From contig JAISCC010000085.1 of NCBI GenBank assembly GCA_031265845.1, forward strand, positions 1 to 57,869: a stretch of 57,869 bases of DNA. Reading direction: 5' to 3'. Below, piece after piece: positions 6,997 through 15,176 of this stretch; the first letter of the stretch is position 1; each line of letters begins with the position of its first letter. The stretch is from Treponema sp. (lineage in GTDB: Bacteria; Spirochaetota; Spirochaetia; Treponematales; Breznakiellaceae). The position numbers were made by a program, and so were the translations under genes. The notes beneath the pieces were generated by a model that was not told the DNA's origin, did no database searches, and saw only the letters and a list, made by a program, of their open reading frames with translations.

Positions 6997-8175
6997 ATGT
7001 ATACAAGCGAGGCGCCGCAAGCGCAAAATAGGGAGCTTTTTTTAGCCGCGCCAGATGCGCTTTCCGCGCTTTCCCGCATACACTTGCAGTGGTTCGCGGC
7101 GGAAGATGAAGGGCGCACCGAGGAGCCGTCCGAGTACAAGATACGCAAGGCGCGGGAAGAAGAAGGGCGGGTCGCCAAAAGTCAGGAGCTTATCGGCGCG
7201 TTGGTGTTGCTGATTCCGGGGGTAACGCTGCTGTTTCTTGCGCCCTTTATGCTGAAAACGTTTGTCGAGATGATACGGTTCTTTCTGTCAATGGCGACGG
7301 AGATGGATCCGATTAAGGACAGGCGGATCGCCGGCATCGCGTTGCTCTATTTCATCAAATTGTGCCTGCCCATTATTGTGATCGCTATGGTGGCGGCTAT
7401 TTTTGCGAATATGGTGCAGGTGGGATTTCTGTTCACGACCAAGCCTTTGACGCCCAAATTTTCCAAAATATTGCCGCGCTTCGGCAAATACTTTCAAAGA
7501 ACGCTTTTTTCCATGGAAGGTCTCTTTAATTTTTTTAAATCCATTGTTAAAATGCTTGTTATCGGCTTGACGGCGTTTTTGCTCATCAAATCAAAAATCA
7601 ATGTGCTGACAAATATGCAAACCATGAATTTGTGGAAGAGCGTGAGCGTCGTGGCGACTTTGGCTATACAGATGCTCATTCTGTCGGCTCTGTTTCTGCT
7701 CCTCTTGTCCATTCCCGACTACCTGTTTCAGCGGTGGCAGTATCGGGAATCGCTCAAGATGTCCAAGAAGGAAGCCGAGGAAGAGCGCAAAATGTACGAG
7801 GGCGATCCGTATGTGAAGGCGCGGCTCAGACGGCGTATGCGGCAGATTCTGACCAAGAATATGGCGATCAATGTCGCCAAAGCCGATGTGGTGATCACAA
7901 ACCCGACTCACTTTGCGGTGGCGCTGGAGTACCACATGGGAGAAGGCGGCGCGCCTGTCGTAACGGCGAAGGGCGAAGATGAGATGGCGTTTCGCATCAG
8001 GCGCATTGCGCTTGACAACGGGACGCCTATTGTGGAGAATAAACCCTTGGCGCACGCCCTGTATGAGGACGCCAAGATTGGCGATGAAGTGCCGGAACAG
8101 TATTGGGAGGCGGTCATTCTGGTGCTGCAAAAGGTGTGGGCGATTAACGAGGAAAGACGAAAAAACACCCGTTGA
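6997..8175 (+). CDS. flhB: Flagellar export apparatus protein FlhB
   Basis: FlhB is the membrane switch of the flagellar type III export gate that changes substrate from rod/hook to filament proteins. The 392-residue product has the conserved start of the family (TEEPSEYKIRKAREEG-like, about residues 41-56), four hydrophobic helices, the linker after DYLFQRWQY, and the self-cleavage motif NPTH at residues 302-305. ATG 6997 was chosen because GGAAGAGGG stands just before it; the longest frame begins at 6958. The N-terminus is ~30 residues longer than in enterobacterial FlhB. flhA follows after 25 bases. Confidence 0.95.
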   Translation: MYTSEAPQAQNRELFLAAPDALSALSRIHLQWFAAEDEGRTEEPSEYKIRKAREEEGRVAKSQELIGALVLLIPGVTLLFLAPFMLKTFVEMIRFFLSMATEMDPIKDRRIAGIALLYFIKLCLPIIVIAMVAAIFANMVQVGFLFTTKPLTPKFSKILPRFGKYFQRTLFSMEGLFNFFKSIVKMLVIGLTAFLLIKSKINVLTNMQTMNLWKSVSVVATLAIQMLILSALFLLLLSIPDYLFQRWQYRESLKMSKKEAEEERKMYEGDPYVKARLRRRMRQILTKNMAINVAKADVVITNPTHFAVALEYHMGEGGAPVVTAKGEDEMAFRIRRIALDNGTPIVENKPLAHALYEDAKIGDEVPEQYWEAVILVLQKVWAINEERRKNTR

Positions 8176-8200
8176 AGTAACGAGGTAAAAAGGAAGAAAT

Positions 8201-10270
8201 ATGGCGGATGTGGGAAAACCTTCTGATATTGCGCTTGCTGCGGGCGTTGTTTTAGCGATAATGATGTTTATTATCCCGCTCCCTACGATTATACTTGACG
8301 CATTGATGGCGTTAAATCTTGTGCTTTCAATATTGATACTGCTGACCGTGCTTTACACAAAAAAAGCCACGGATTTCAGCCTGTTTCCGGCTGTACTGCT
8401 TGCGGTTACCGTTTTTGGGCTGGCGCTGAACGTTTCATCAACGCGGCTCATATTGACCAAGGGAGCCGCGTTTGACGGCAACATGATACGGGCGTTTTCC
8501 TCCTTTGTGGTTGGCTCGTCCGACTCAATGGTTGGGCTTGTGGTAGGCTCGATCATATTTGTCATCATTATTGTCGTGCAGGTGGTGGTGATAACAAAGG
8601 GAGCCACCCGTACATCGGAAGTGGCGGCGCGGTTCACGCTGGACGCCATGCCGAACAAATACATGGCGATTGACTCGGAGTACAGTTCCGGCGCCATCAC
8701 AGAAGAAGAAGCCCGCGCGCGCAAAGCCGAGGTGCAGCAGGAAGCGGATTACTACGGGTCAATGGACGGCGCGAGCAAGTTTATTTCGGGCAATGTAAAA
8801 GCCGGCATCTTTATTACGGTGGTGAATGTCATCGGCGGCATCATTGTCGGAACCGTGATGCATGGCGAGCCGATTGGGTCTGCGGTGAACAACTACATAC
8901 GGTTCACCATAGGAGACGGGCTTCTATCCCAGTTTCCAGCTCTGTTTGTGTCCACCGCAGTCGGCATCGTCGTATCAAGAGCCGCGACGCCTGGGGATCT
9001 GGGGCGGGAAGTGGGCGTACAGTTTTCCCGCGACGCCCGCATTTACTGGATTTCCGCGTTTATACTGTTGGGGCTGGCTTTGTTGCCCGGTTTCCCGCAT
9101 GTCGTGTTGTTTGTCATGGCGGCGATCATCGGATATTACGCCTATACCATCACGTTGAAACAGCGGCAAAAGGCTCATGCCGAATCTCTTGCCGCAGGAA
9201 AAACCATGAAGCCCAAGGAAGATACGGGCGAGATGCCTTCCATTGTGCCTCTTGACGCGCTCTCCCTTGAGTTGGGCTACGGGCTTATTCCGCTTGTCGA
9301 TAAAGACAAAGGCGCGGAATTGCTTGAGCGGGTGCAGGGGGTGAGGCGGCAGTCCGCTCTTGATCTGGGGCTGGTGATTCCCAAGATACGCATCATTGAC
9401 AACATGGCGCTTGAGCCTTCTGAATATTGCTTCAAAATACGGGGCGTTGAGGCGGGCAGGGGCAAGATACGCATGAACTACTACCTGTGCATCAATCCGG
9501 GCTATGTAAAAGAAGAGTTGTACGGCGAAAAGACGCGGGATCCGGCGTTTGGATTGCCCGCCGTGTGGATAAGCGATGAAAAGCGGGACGAAGCCGAGCG
9601 CATGGGGTACACCGTGGTTGATCCGCCCACCATTATTTCAACCCATTTGACCGAGATCATCAAACGGAATGCGCCGGAGATACTGGGGCGGCAGGAAACG
9701 CAGTCCATTATTGAAACGATAAAGAAGGAGTATCCCGCTGTTGTCGAGGAGGCTATGGGCGCGAAGGCGTTAAATCTTGGAGAAATCCAGAAAGTGTTGC
9801 AGAATCTCCTGAAAGAGCAGGTTTCCATCCGCAACATGGTGACGATTCTGGAGGCGCTCGCCGATTACGCGCCTCTTACGCATGATGTTCGCTTTCTTAC
9901 AGAAAAAGCCCGTCAGGGGCTTGGCAGGCAGATTTGCCACAAGTACGCGGATGAGAACAAGATTCTCCACGTTCTGATCCTTGAGCATGGTCTTGAACAG
10001 AAGATTGTTGACAGCAAAGTCGAGACGACCTCTGGCGCTGTAGCCGCGCTGGAGCCTTCGGCGCAGCGTTCCTGGATAAAGGCGCTGACCCGCTCCATAA
10101 GCGCGGTTCAGGAGCATGGGTATCTGCCGGTCGTTGTGTGTGCGGAACAGGCGCGTTTTCTTGTCAAGTCGTCAACCGAGCGGGAGTTGCCGGAACTGGT
10201 TGTACTGTCCGTGCCGGAGATTTCTTCCGACATTACACTTGAATCGCTGGGTACGATACGGCTGGAATGA
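8201..10270 (+). CDS. flhA: Flagellar export gate protein FlhA
   Basis: FlhA is the export-gate subunit that uses proton-motive force and docks chaperone-substrate complexes with its cytoplasmic domain. The 689-residue product has eight predicted helices in the first ~330 residues, the family signature SEVAARFTLDAMPNKYMAID (about residues 145-164), and a ~350-residue cytoplasmic domain. ATG 8201 follows an AGGAAG ribosome-binding site. It forms a pair with flhB. The stop overlaps the start of a 46-codon ORF (TGATG), in the position where flhF is usually found. Confidence 0.97.
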   Translation: MADVGKPSDIALAAGVVLAIMMFIIPLPTIILDALMALNLVLSILILLTVLYTKKATDFSLFPAVLLAVTVFGLALNVSSTRLILTKGAAFDGNMIRAFSSFVVGSSDSMVGLVVGSIIFVIIIVVQVVVITKGATRTSEVAARFTLDAMPNKYMAIDSEYSSGAITEEEARARKAEVQQEADYYGSMDGASKFISGNVKAGIFITVVNVIGGIIVGTVMHGEPIGSAVNNYIRFTIGDGLLSQFPALFVSTAVGIVVSRAATPGDLGREVGVQFSRDARIYWISAFILLGLALLPGFPHVVLFVMAAIIGYYAYTITLKQRQKAHAESLAAGKTMKPKEDTGEMPSIVPLDALSLELGYGLIPLVDKDKGAELLERVQGVRRQSALDLGLVIPKIRIIDNMALEPSEYCFKIRGVEAGRGKIRMNYYLCINPGYVKEELYGEKTRDPAFGLPAVWISDEKRDEAERMGYTVVDPPTIISTHLTEIIKRNAPEILGRQETQSIIETIKKEYPAVVEEAMGAKALNLGEIQKVLQNLLKEQVSIRNMVTILEALADYAPLTHDVRFLTEKARQGLGRQICHKYADENKILHVLILEHGLEQKIVDSKVETTSGAVAALEPSAQRSWIKALTRSISAVQEHGYLPVVVCAEQARFLVKSSTERELPELVVLSVPEISSDITLESLGTIRLE

Positions 10271-10410
10271 TGGACATCTACGGGCGGGAAGTGGAGAACG
10301 CGGTGGCAACCTTGACCCGCAAAATAAGCGCGTCCACAAGCCGTCCGTTTCGTTCCTGTCCGTTCGTGAGGTTCGTGTTTATATTCTTGCTATGTGTGAG
10401 TCAAGGATAG
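10270..10410 (+). CDS. 46-residue ORF coupled to flhA, possibly a truncated remnant
   Basis: It starts inside the flhA stop (TGATG overlap), which is typical of translational coupling, and reads MDIYGREVENAVATLTRKIS before becoming low-quality (RPFRSCPFVRFVFIFLL) where the DNA turns into TTCGTG-type repeats (10349-10381). The first ~25 codons look like a genuine protein start; the rest may come from a repeat inserted in it. In many genomes flhF follows flhA, but I cannot show that this fragment is flhF. Confidence 0.35.
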   Translation: MDIYGREVENAVATLTRKISASTSRPFRSCPFVRFVFIFLLCVSQG

Positions 10411-10512
10411 CATAAGCTTGAGAGGCTTGGCTGTTCGGGTGTACTTTTGTACTTTGCGGGCGCGAGGGAAGAAAATGTCAAGCAAACTACACGCCACTTC
10501 CTTCTATAATAT

Positions 10513-11247
10513 GTGAACGACTACGATTATATGAATATAGACCGGAACAGTGAAGTCCGCGATTCAAACGGAAAAACTCGAGGGCCGCTCTCGCTTCCGG
10601 TTGAATACCGTCCGAGAGAAAAACTCATGGAACATGGTCCCGCTTCGCTTTCTGACAAAGAATTGCTTGCGATTCTGCTTAACGCGGGGATAAAGGGGAA
10701 GAATGTGAGTGTCCTTGCGGCTGAACTGCTGGAACGGCTGGATAAGGAGAAAGGCATACCCAGTGTGGAAGAGCTTGCCGAGATGACCGGGCTTGGCAAG
10801 AGCAAGTCTTGTTCCGTGGTTGCCATGCTGGAATTCGGGAGGAGGCGGTGGGGTGTCGCCGGAACGCGAATACGCCATCCTCAAGATATTTTCGATCTGA
10901 TACGGCACCACGCGGACAGGCGTCAAGAGCGGTTCATCTGCATTTCCCTGAACGGCGCGCACGAGGCGCTTGCGGTGCGCATCGTTACCATAGGGCTTGT
11001 GAACAAGACCATCGTCCACCCCCGCGAAGTGTTTGCGGATCCTCTGCTTGACCGCGCCAGCGCCGTGATTTGTGCGCATAACCATCCATCCGGGCGGCTC
11101 GTCCCTTCGCCAGAAGACGATGAAATCACCGAAAAATTGCAATGTTCCGCCGAAATTTTGGGCATCAACTTCCTTGATCACATCATTTTTTCGGACAGCG
11201 CCTTTTTCAGTTACCGGCAGACTGGAAAGTTGCGGGGAGAAACGTAG
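10513..11247 (+). CDS. radC: RadC/JAB-domain protein
   Basis: The 244-residue protein has the N-terminal helix-hairpin-helix part (LSDKELLAILLNAGIKGKNV, then ELAEMTGLGKSKSC) and the JAB metallo-motif HNHPSG with downstream SPEDDEIT at about residues 190-210, plus the conserved end LDHIIFSDSAFFSY. RadC proteins are common but their role is not settled; despite the old name, a direct repair function is doubtful. The start is uncertain: GTG 10513 lies only 2 bases after a TATAAT (10505-10510), while ATG 10531 would give a short leader. No Shine-Dalgarno is seen at either. Confidence 0.9.
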   Translation: MNDYDYMNIDRNSEVRDSNGKTRGPLSLPVEYRPREKLMEHGPASLSDKELLAILLNAGIKGKNVSVLAAELLERLDKEKGIPSVEELAEMTGLGKSKSCSVVAMLEFGRRRWGVAGTRIRHPQDIFDLIRHHADRRQERFICISLNGAHEALAVRIVTIGLVNKTIVHPREVFADPLLDRASAVICAHNHPSGRLVPSPEDDEITEKLQCSAEILGINFLDHIIFSDSAFFSYRQTGKLRGET

Positions 11248-11335
11248 GCGAGTTTTTGAACCGGCGGCGGCAAACTTTTCGGCGTTCCGTGGCGGCACAA
11301 ACATGCGCTCACCATGCAAGAAGCGGCTTTGCCTC

Positions 11336-11364
11336 TTGCAAATTCGCGCAAGTAACGGTACCAT
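11336..11364 (+). promoter_or_regulatory. Promoter placed for a leaderless mRNA
   Basis: TTGCAA, 17 bases, TACCAT. The -10 box ends 7 bases before ATG 11372, so transcription would begin at or next to the start codon. No ribosome-binding site is present. Confidence 0.5.
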
Positions 11365-11371
11365 GCACGGT

Positions 11372-12568
11372 ATGACGCTTTTCCCCTCTTTATCTGCCGA
11401 TGTTCGTGCGCTTGTTGACAGTATTCCATATCTCGTTGACAGGATTTTCCCGTTGCCCGGACAGTTCCGCCGCGCATTGCCGCATGATATTGCGGAGCTT
11501 TCCCACATGCTCACCAATAACAGGGGAAGCCGTACGGCTTCCTATCTGGGAAAACCAGCCTTGTTGTCCGCATACCTTCGCTACTTTCTCCCGTGGAATG
11601 TGTATAGGCTGTGCCGGTTGTTCCCATCTTTGCCCTTGCGCCTGCGCCCGGATGACATGATCGTTGATCTGGGTTCGGGTCCCCTGACGTTTGTCATCGC
11701 CCTCTGGATTGCAAAGCCGGAACTGCGGGCCATGCCGCTCGAATTCAGATGCATCGATCATACGCAGGCTGTTCTTGCGGCGGGAAAGAAGGTGTTCCTC
11801 GCGCTTGCGGGCGCTGATTCTGTGTGGACGATCAAGGCCATTAAAGGTGATATACATGCGCCGGTTTACGGAAAGAGACCCGCGTTGTCCGCCGCCGTCA
11901 ATGTGTTCAACGAAACATACCAAAATCTGCCGCATACAGTTTCATTAGAGCATGAAGCGGATAAAATAGGAAGAAGGCTCGCCGTTTTAGCTCCGCAGGC
12001 GCTTGTTGTGGAACCCGGCGTACCCCGATCAGGCGAATTCATCGTTTCGCTGAGAAACGCCCTCATACGCGCGGGCTTTGTTCCGCAATCGCCCTGCCCC
12101 CAATCGGGCGCCTGCGCCCTTGCGCCTCACATTGAAGCTTTCGGCGGCGCATATAGCGGCGCGAAAGCCAAATGGTGCCATTTTGCGTTCCCCACTCTTG
12201 ATGCGCCGGAAGCCCTTCTCAAGCTGTCGGCGGACTCAGGGCTTCCCAAAGAGCGGGCGGTGTTGAGCTTCCTGTTTGCCGCCGCCGGCGCAGTCAAAGC
12301 GGAGCATGAGGCGGCGACTCTCCACGCAAGCGCCACGCTTCAGGCGCGTGTGCTGTCGGACGCTTTTCCGCTTCCCCCTTTGGCAATGGGGCGAAAGCCG
12401 CTTGCCGGCAGATACGCCTGTTCGGAAAAGGGGCTTGTCCTTGTGCGTGGTGGGGAAGGGGCGATTGAGCGGCTGTCCGCTGGTACGCTGGTTTCGTTTC
12501 ATGTCCCAAAACCTGAAAAACGGGATAAAAAGACCAACGCCTTGCTTGTTGATAGCGCCGTGACGTAA
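11372..12568 (+). CDS. Rsm22-family (small ribosomal subunit) methyltransferase-like protein
   Basis: The 398-residue product has the SAM-binding segment IVDLGSGPLTFVIALW (about residues 100-115) and the features of the Rsm22 family: VVEPGVPRSGEFIVSLRNAL, then PCPQSGACAL and KWCHFAF, with Cys residues that in relatives bind an iron-sulphur cluster. Rsm22 proteins act on the small ribosomal subunit or its assembly. ATG 11372 was chosen because of the promoter just upstream; ATG 11363 overlaps the -10 box. The frame is open upstream through radC, but that part is shadow. The last ~80 residues are less conserved. Confidence 0.8.
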   Translation: MTLFPSLSADVRALVDSIPYLVDRIFPLPGQFRRALPHDIAELSHMLTNNRGSRTASYLGKPALLSAYLRYFLPWNVYRLCRLFPSLPLRLRPDDMIVDLGSGPLTFVIALWIAKPELRAMPLEFRCIDHTQAVLAAGKKVFLALAGADSVWTIKAIKGDIHAPVYGKRPALSAAVNVFNETYQNLPHTVSLEHEADKIGRRLAVLAPQALVVEPGVPRSGEFIVSLRNALIRAGFVPQSPCPQSGACALAPHIEAFGGAYSGAKAKWCHFAFPTLDAPEALLKLSADSGLPKERAVLSFLFAAAGAVKAEHEAATLHASATLQARVLSDAFPLPPLAMGRKPLAGRYACSEKGLVLVRGGEGAIERLSAGTLVSFHVPKPEKRDKKTNALLVDSAVT

Positions 12569-12602
12569 TTCCACTTTTCTGTAAAAAAGAGCGGCAAAGC
12601 GC

Positions 12603-12631
12603 TTGACACATATTGCGGTTTTTTCTATACT
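12603..12631 (+). promoter_or_regulatory. Promoter of tRNA-Lys
   Basis: TTGACA, 17 bases, TATACT, about 22 bases before the tRNA. A near-consensus sigma70-type promoter. Confidence 0.85.
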
Positions 12632-12653
12632 GTCTCCACAATTTGATGATGTG

Positions 12654-12726
12654 GGGCCGCTAGCTCAGCTGGTAGAGCAGCAGACTCTTAATCTGCGGGT
12701 CGAAGGTTCGATCCCTTCGCGGCTCA
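12654..12726 (+). tRNA. tRNA-Lys (anticodon CTT)
   Basis: A complete cloverleaf: acceptor GGGCCGC with GCGGCTC (one G-U), D arm, anticodon stem GCAGA/TCTGC with loop CTCTTAA, T arm GAAGG/CCTTC with TTCGATC. Discriminator A; the 3' CCA is not encoded. Confidence 0.95.
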
Positions 12727-12796
12727 CGTTGCAAGCGGGTTGTGGAAATGCGCTGAAAAATGCGTGTATATTTTGCGTGTTTTTGTGTAAAACCGC

Positions 12797-12825
12797 TTGA
12801 CACATTAAAAAAAAATTGATATTGT
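12797..12825 (+). promoter_or_regulatory. Promoter of tRNA-Gly
   Basis: TTGACA, a 17-base A-rich spacer, TATTGT, 18 bases before the tRNA. The same -35 context (CGCTTGACACAT) occurs before tRNA-Lys. Confidence 0.75.
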
Positions 12826-12843
12826 GTAGAAACGCTTACACTT

Positions 12844-12915
12844 GCGGGAATAGCTCAGTGGTAGAGCGCGACCTTGCCAAGGTCGATGTCGCGGGTCCAA
12901 CTCCCGTTTCCCGCT
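12844..12915 (+). tRNA. tRNA-Gly (anticodon GCC)
   Basis: Acceptor GCGGGAA with TTCCCGC, anticodon stem GACC/GGTC with loop TTGCCAA, and a T arm with loop TCCAACT. Discriminator T; CCA not encoded. A GTTCC-TGTGT-GGAAC hairpin just downstream may help termination. Confidence 0.95.
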
Positions 12916-12955
12916 TTCTGGTTCCTGTGTGGAACTATGATTTCGTAGTGAAATC

Positions 12956-13053
12956 TTATCGGGGTGGTTGACCGGTTGGTTGTTGTGCATGACCAGCGGG
13001 ACGCCTGAGATTATACCCTTTGAACCTGATACGGATAATACCGGCGCAGGGAA
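12956..13053 (+). promoter_or_regulatory. TPP (thiamine pyrophosphate) riboswitch
   Basis: The conserved THI-box parts are all present: TCGGGGTG at the 5' side, CGCCTGAGA, ACCCTTTGAACCTGAT, GGATAATACCGGCGCAGGGA. The variable P3 arm (ACCGGTTGGT...ACCAGCGGGACG) is somewhat extended. It precedes thiB. A CCATGC-GTGAG-GCATGG hairpin (13137-13153) lies next to the thiB ribosome-binding site, so control may be at translation initiation rather than termination; no T-tract terminator is visible. Confidence 0.95.
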
Positions 13054-13166
13054 AAACAGTCCTTTCTTGAAAAGTCCAGCTTTTCTGAAAAACAAGTTTT
13101 TCGTATGATCCTTATACTCCGATAAAACGCTAAAACCATGCGTGAGGCATGGAAGAGGAGATAGGT

Positions 13167-14213
13167 ATGATGAAAACAACGAAAACAAGCCCCGTTCTTT
13201 CAAAAGCGTTTCTTTTATTGGCGGTTGGCTTTTCGATTCTTGCGCTCGGTTGCGCAAAGAAAGATGTGGATGCGGCGCGAGCGTCCGCTAAAGAAGTTGT
13301 CATTTGGACGTACGATTCATTCACCTCGGAATGGGGTCCCGGCGCGGAAATAGGCAAACGCTTTCTTGAGCAAACAGGCGTCGCAATCAAATGGGTGAGC
13401 CACGGCGACGCGGGTTCCGTGTTGTCGCGTCTGATTCTGGAAGGGAACGCGGCGGACGCCGATATTATCCTGGGCATTGATCAAAACTACGCGGAAAGAA
13501 CGTTGAATTCCGGTCTTTTGGAAGCGTATAAACCTGCGGGAGCCGATGACCTTCCCGGTGAAATTGTTATTGATAAAACCTTTCGCCTCATTCCTTTCGA
13601 TTACAGCTATTTCGCCATTGTGTACGACAGTGAAAAGGTTCCCAATCCGCCTCAGAGTCTTGAGGACTTGACGGCTCCCGTATATGCGAAAAAACTCATC
13701 CTCATGGATCCGCGCACTTCTTCGCCCGGACTTGGATTTCTGACGTGGACAAAGACGGTGTACGGAGACGGCTGGAAGGATTATTGGAAAAGGCTTTCCC
13801 CGTCCATTCTGACTATTGCGGAAGGCTGGGACACCGGTTACGGGCTTTTTACCGCTGGCGAGGCGCCGCTCGCGCTTTCCTATACGACCAGCCCGGGGTA
13901 TCACCTTGAATACGAGGAAACCGAACGGTACAAAGCCGCCATTTTCACAGACGGGCATGTGATTCAGGTTGAGGTCGCGGGGCTGTTGAGCCACGCGAAA
14001 AACAAGGACAACGCAAGGCAATTTCTTGACTTCATGCTTTCGCCTTCGTTTCAGGAGGTTATTCCGCTCACCAACTGGATGTATCCGGTGATAGACATTC
14101 CGTTGCCGGATTCGTTCAGAATAGCTCCCAAGAGCGACAAGCCGCTCGATCACCCCGCGCCGGTCGCGCAGTCGGATATAAACGAGTGGGCGGCGCTTAT
14201 GAGCGGACGGTAA
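13167..14213 (+). CDS. thiB: Thiamine ABC transporter substrate-binding lipoprotein
   Basis: The 348-residue protein binds thiamine or its phosphates outside the membrane for an ABC importer. It begins with a lipoprotein signal ending in LALGC (Cys about residue 29). The mature part matches ThiB/TbpA: VIWTYDSFTSEWGPG, DIILGIDQNYAE, PFDYSYFAIVYDSEKV, DPRTSSPGLGFL, LSYTTSPGYH and LTNWMYPV. ATG 13167 (followed by a second ATG) has GAGGAG upstream; the frame begins at 13149 inside the hairpin. The permease and ATPase genes (thiP, thiQ) are not nearby. Expression should fall when TPP is plentiful. Confidence 0.95.
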   Translation: MMKTTKTSPVLSKAFLLLAVGFSILALGCAKKDVDAARASAKEVVIWTYDSFTSEWGPGAEIGKRFLEQTGVAIKWVSHGDAGSVLSRLILEGNAADADIILGIDQNYAERTLNSGLLEAYKPAGADDLPGEIVIDKTFRLIPFDYSYFAIVYDSEKVPNPPQSLEDLTAPVYAKKLILMDPRTSSPGLGFLTWTKTVYGDGWKDYWKRLSPSILTIAEGWDTGYGLFTAGEAPLALSYTTSPGYHLEYEETERYKAAIFTDGHVIQVEVAGLLSHAKNKDNARQFLDFMLSPSFQEVIPLTNWMYPVIDIPLPDSFRIAPKSDKPLDHPAPVAQSDINEWAALMSGR

Positions 14214-14337
14214 CAATCAGCGTTAGCCAGCGCAACCTGCAATCCCGCGCCGCAAGATATTGCCGATGCGGGCGCTGGGCATAATCCCTTTCTTGTGTTA
14301 TAGTAACGCCTATAATATGTAAAGAAAGGAGCGAGCT

Positions 14338-15132
14338 ATGTCGAAAAAAACAAGCGCTTTGTTGTTTGCGGCGCTGTGGATCGCGGTGGCGGCGTACAGC
14401 CAAAGCGGGGATTTTTCTTTTGCCGGGACTGATGTGGAAAAAGTCATGATATTATCTGATATGGCGATAATGAAAATGGACGGACTCATTCCCATGCGCT
14501 TCGCCAACGCTTTGGATGGAAAGCCCATACCGGGCGCGACGGTGGATATACCGGGAATCGGCAGTTTTGTTACGGACAACAGGGGTATCATCGCGTTCCC
14601 CAAGCGGGAAGACGGCAGTTTCACTATGGTCGTTGCAAAAGAAGGCTTCATCACCACTTCCATTCCCTTTCGGATTCAGGTCTCCACGGTGATTAACAAC
14701 TGGTTCTCCATTTCTCCGGGGCTGGACGGCGATTTCCGGTTCGTGCTGGATTGGGGGGAAAAGCCTGCGGACTTGGACATCCACTTTGAGAAACAAGGAG
14801 GCTACCACATTTCATACAGGAATATGCGAACCTTGTCGGACGGGAGCGCGAAACTGGATCGGGACGACACGAGCGGTTATGGTCCTGAAACCATCACCGT
14901 GGCTCGCGCCGAAGGGAGCGGGGTCTATCACCTCTATGTGATCGACTACACCAACAGGAACGACAAAACATCCACCGCCTTGTCCCGTTCAGGCGCGACT
15001 ATTCGGGTGTATACCAGGGAACAGCTTTTATACACGTTCACGGTTCCGTCTTCAGGCGGCGAAGGGCGCCGGTGGAACATATGCGCTATTGTACGGAATC
15101 AGATTGAGCCGATCAACGCCATTGAGCGGTAG
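14338..15132 (+). CDS. Secreted protein with carboxypeptidase-regulatory-like and DUF2135-like parts
   Basis: The 264-residue product has a signal peptide ending around AAYSQS. Residues ~50-115 (PGATVDIPGIGSFVTDNRG... TMVVAKEGF) resemble the beta-sandwich of carboxypeptidase-regulatory or CNA-B-like domains. The second half (FVLDWGEKPADLDIHF, GYGPETITV, YHLYVIDYTNR, WNICAIV) resembles DUF2135/YfaP-type domains. It is probably periplasmic or surface-exposed; its role is unknown. It has a normal AAGGAG ribosome-binding site and a TATAAT at 14311-14316. Confidence 0.6.
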   Translation: MSKKTSALLFAALWIAVAAYSQSGDFSFAGTDVEKVMILSDMAIMKMDGLIPMRFANALDGKPIPGATVDIPGIGSFVTDNRGIIAFPKREDGSFTMVVAKEGFITTSIPFRIQVSTVINNWFSISPGLDGDFRFVLDWGEKPADLDIHFEKQGGYHISYRNMRTLSDGSAKLDRDDTSGYGPETITVARAEGSGVYHLYVIDYTNRNDKTSTALSRSGATIRVYTREQLLYTFTVPSSGGEGRRWNICAIVRNQIEPINAIER

Positions 15133-15176
15133 CGGCGCCATGCCCCGCCCGCAAGTCGCTGTAGTAAGGATGCCAC

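Noticed and set aside
6838..7026. Remnant of fliR before flhB
   Set aside because: Neither strand gives a FliR-like hydrophobic peptide in 6650-6996.
13137..13153. CCATGC-GTGAG-GCATGG hairpin as a terminator for the TPP riboswitch
   Set aside because: Stem is only 6 bp and has no T tract; its place at the ribosome-binding site fits translational control better.
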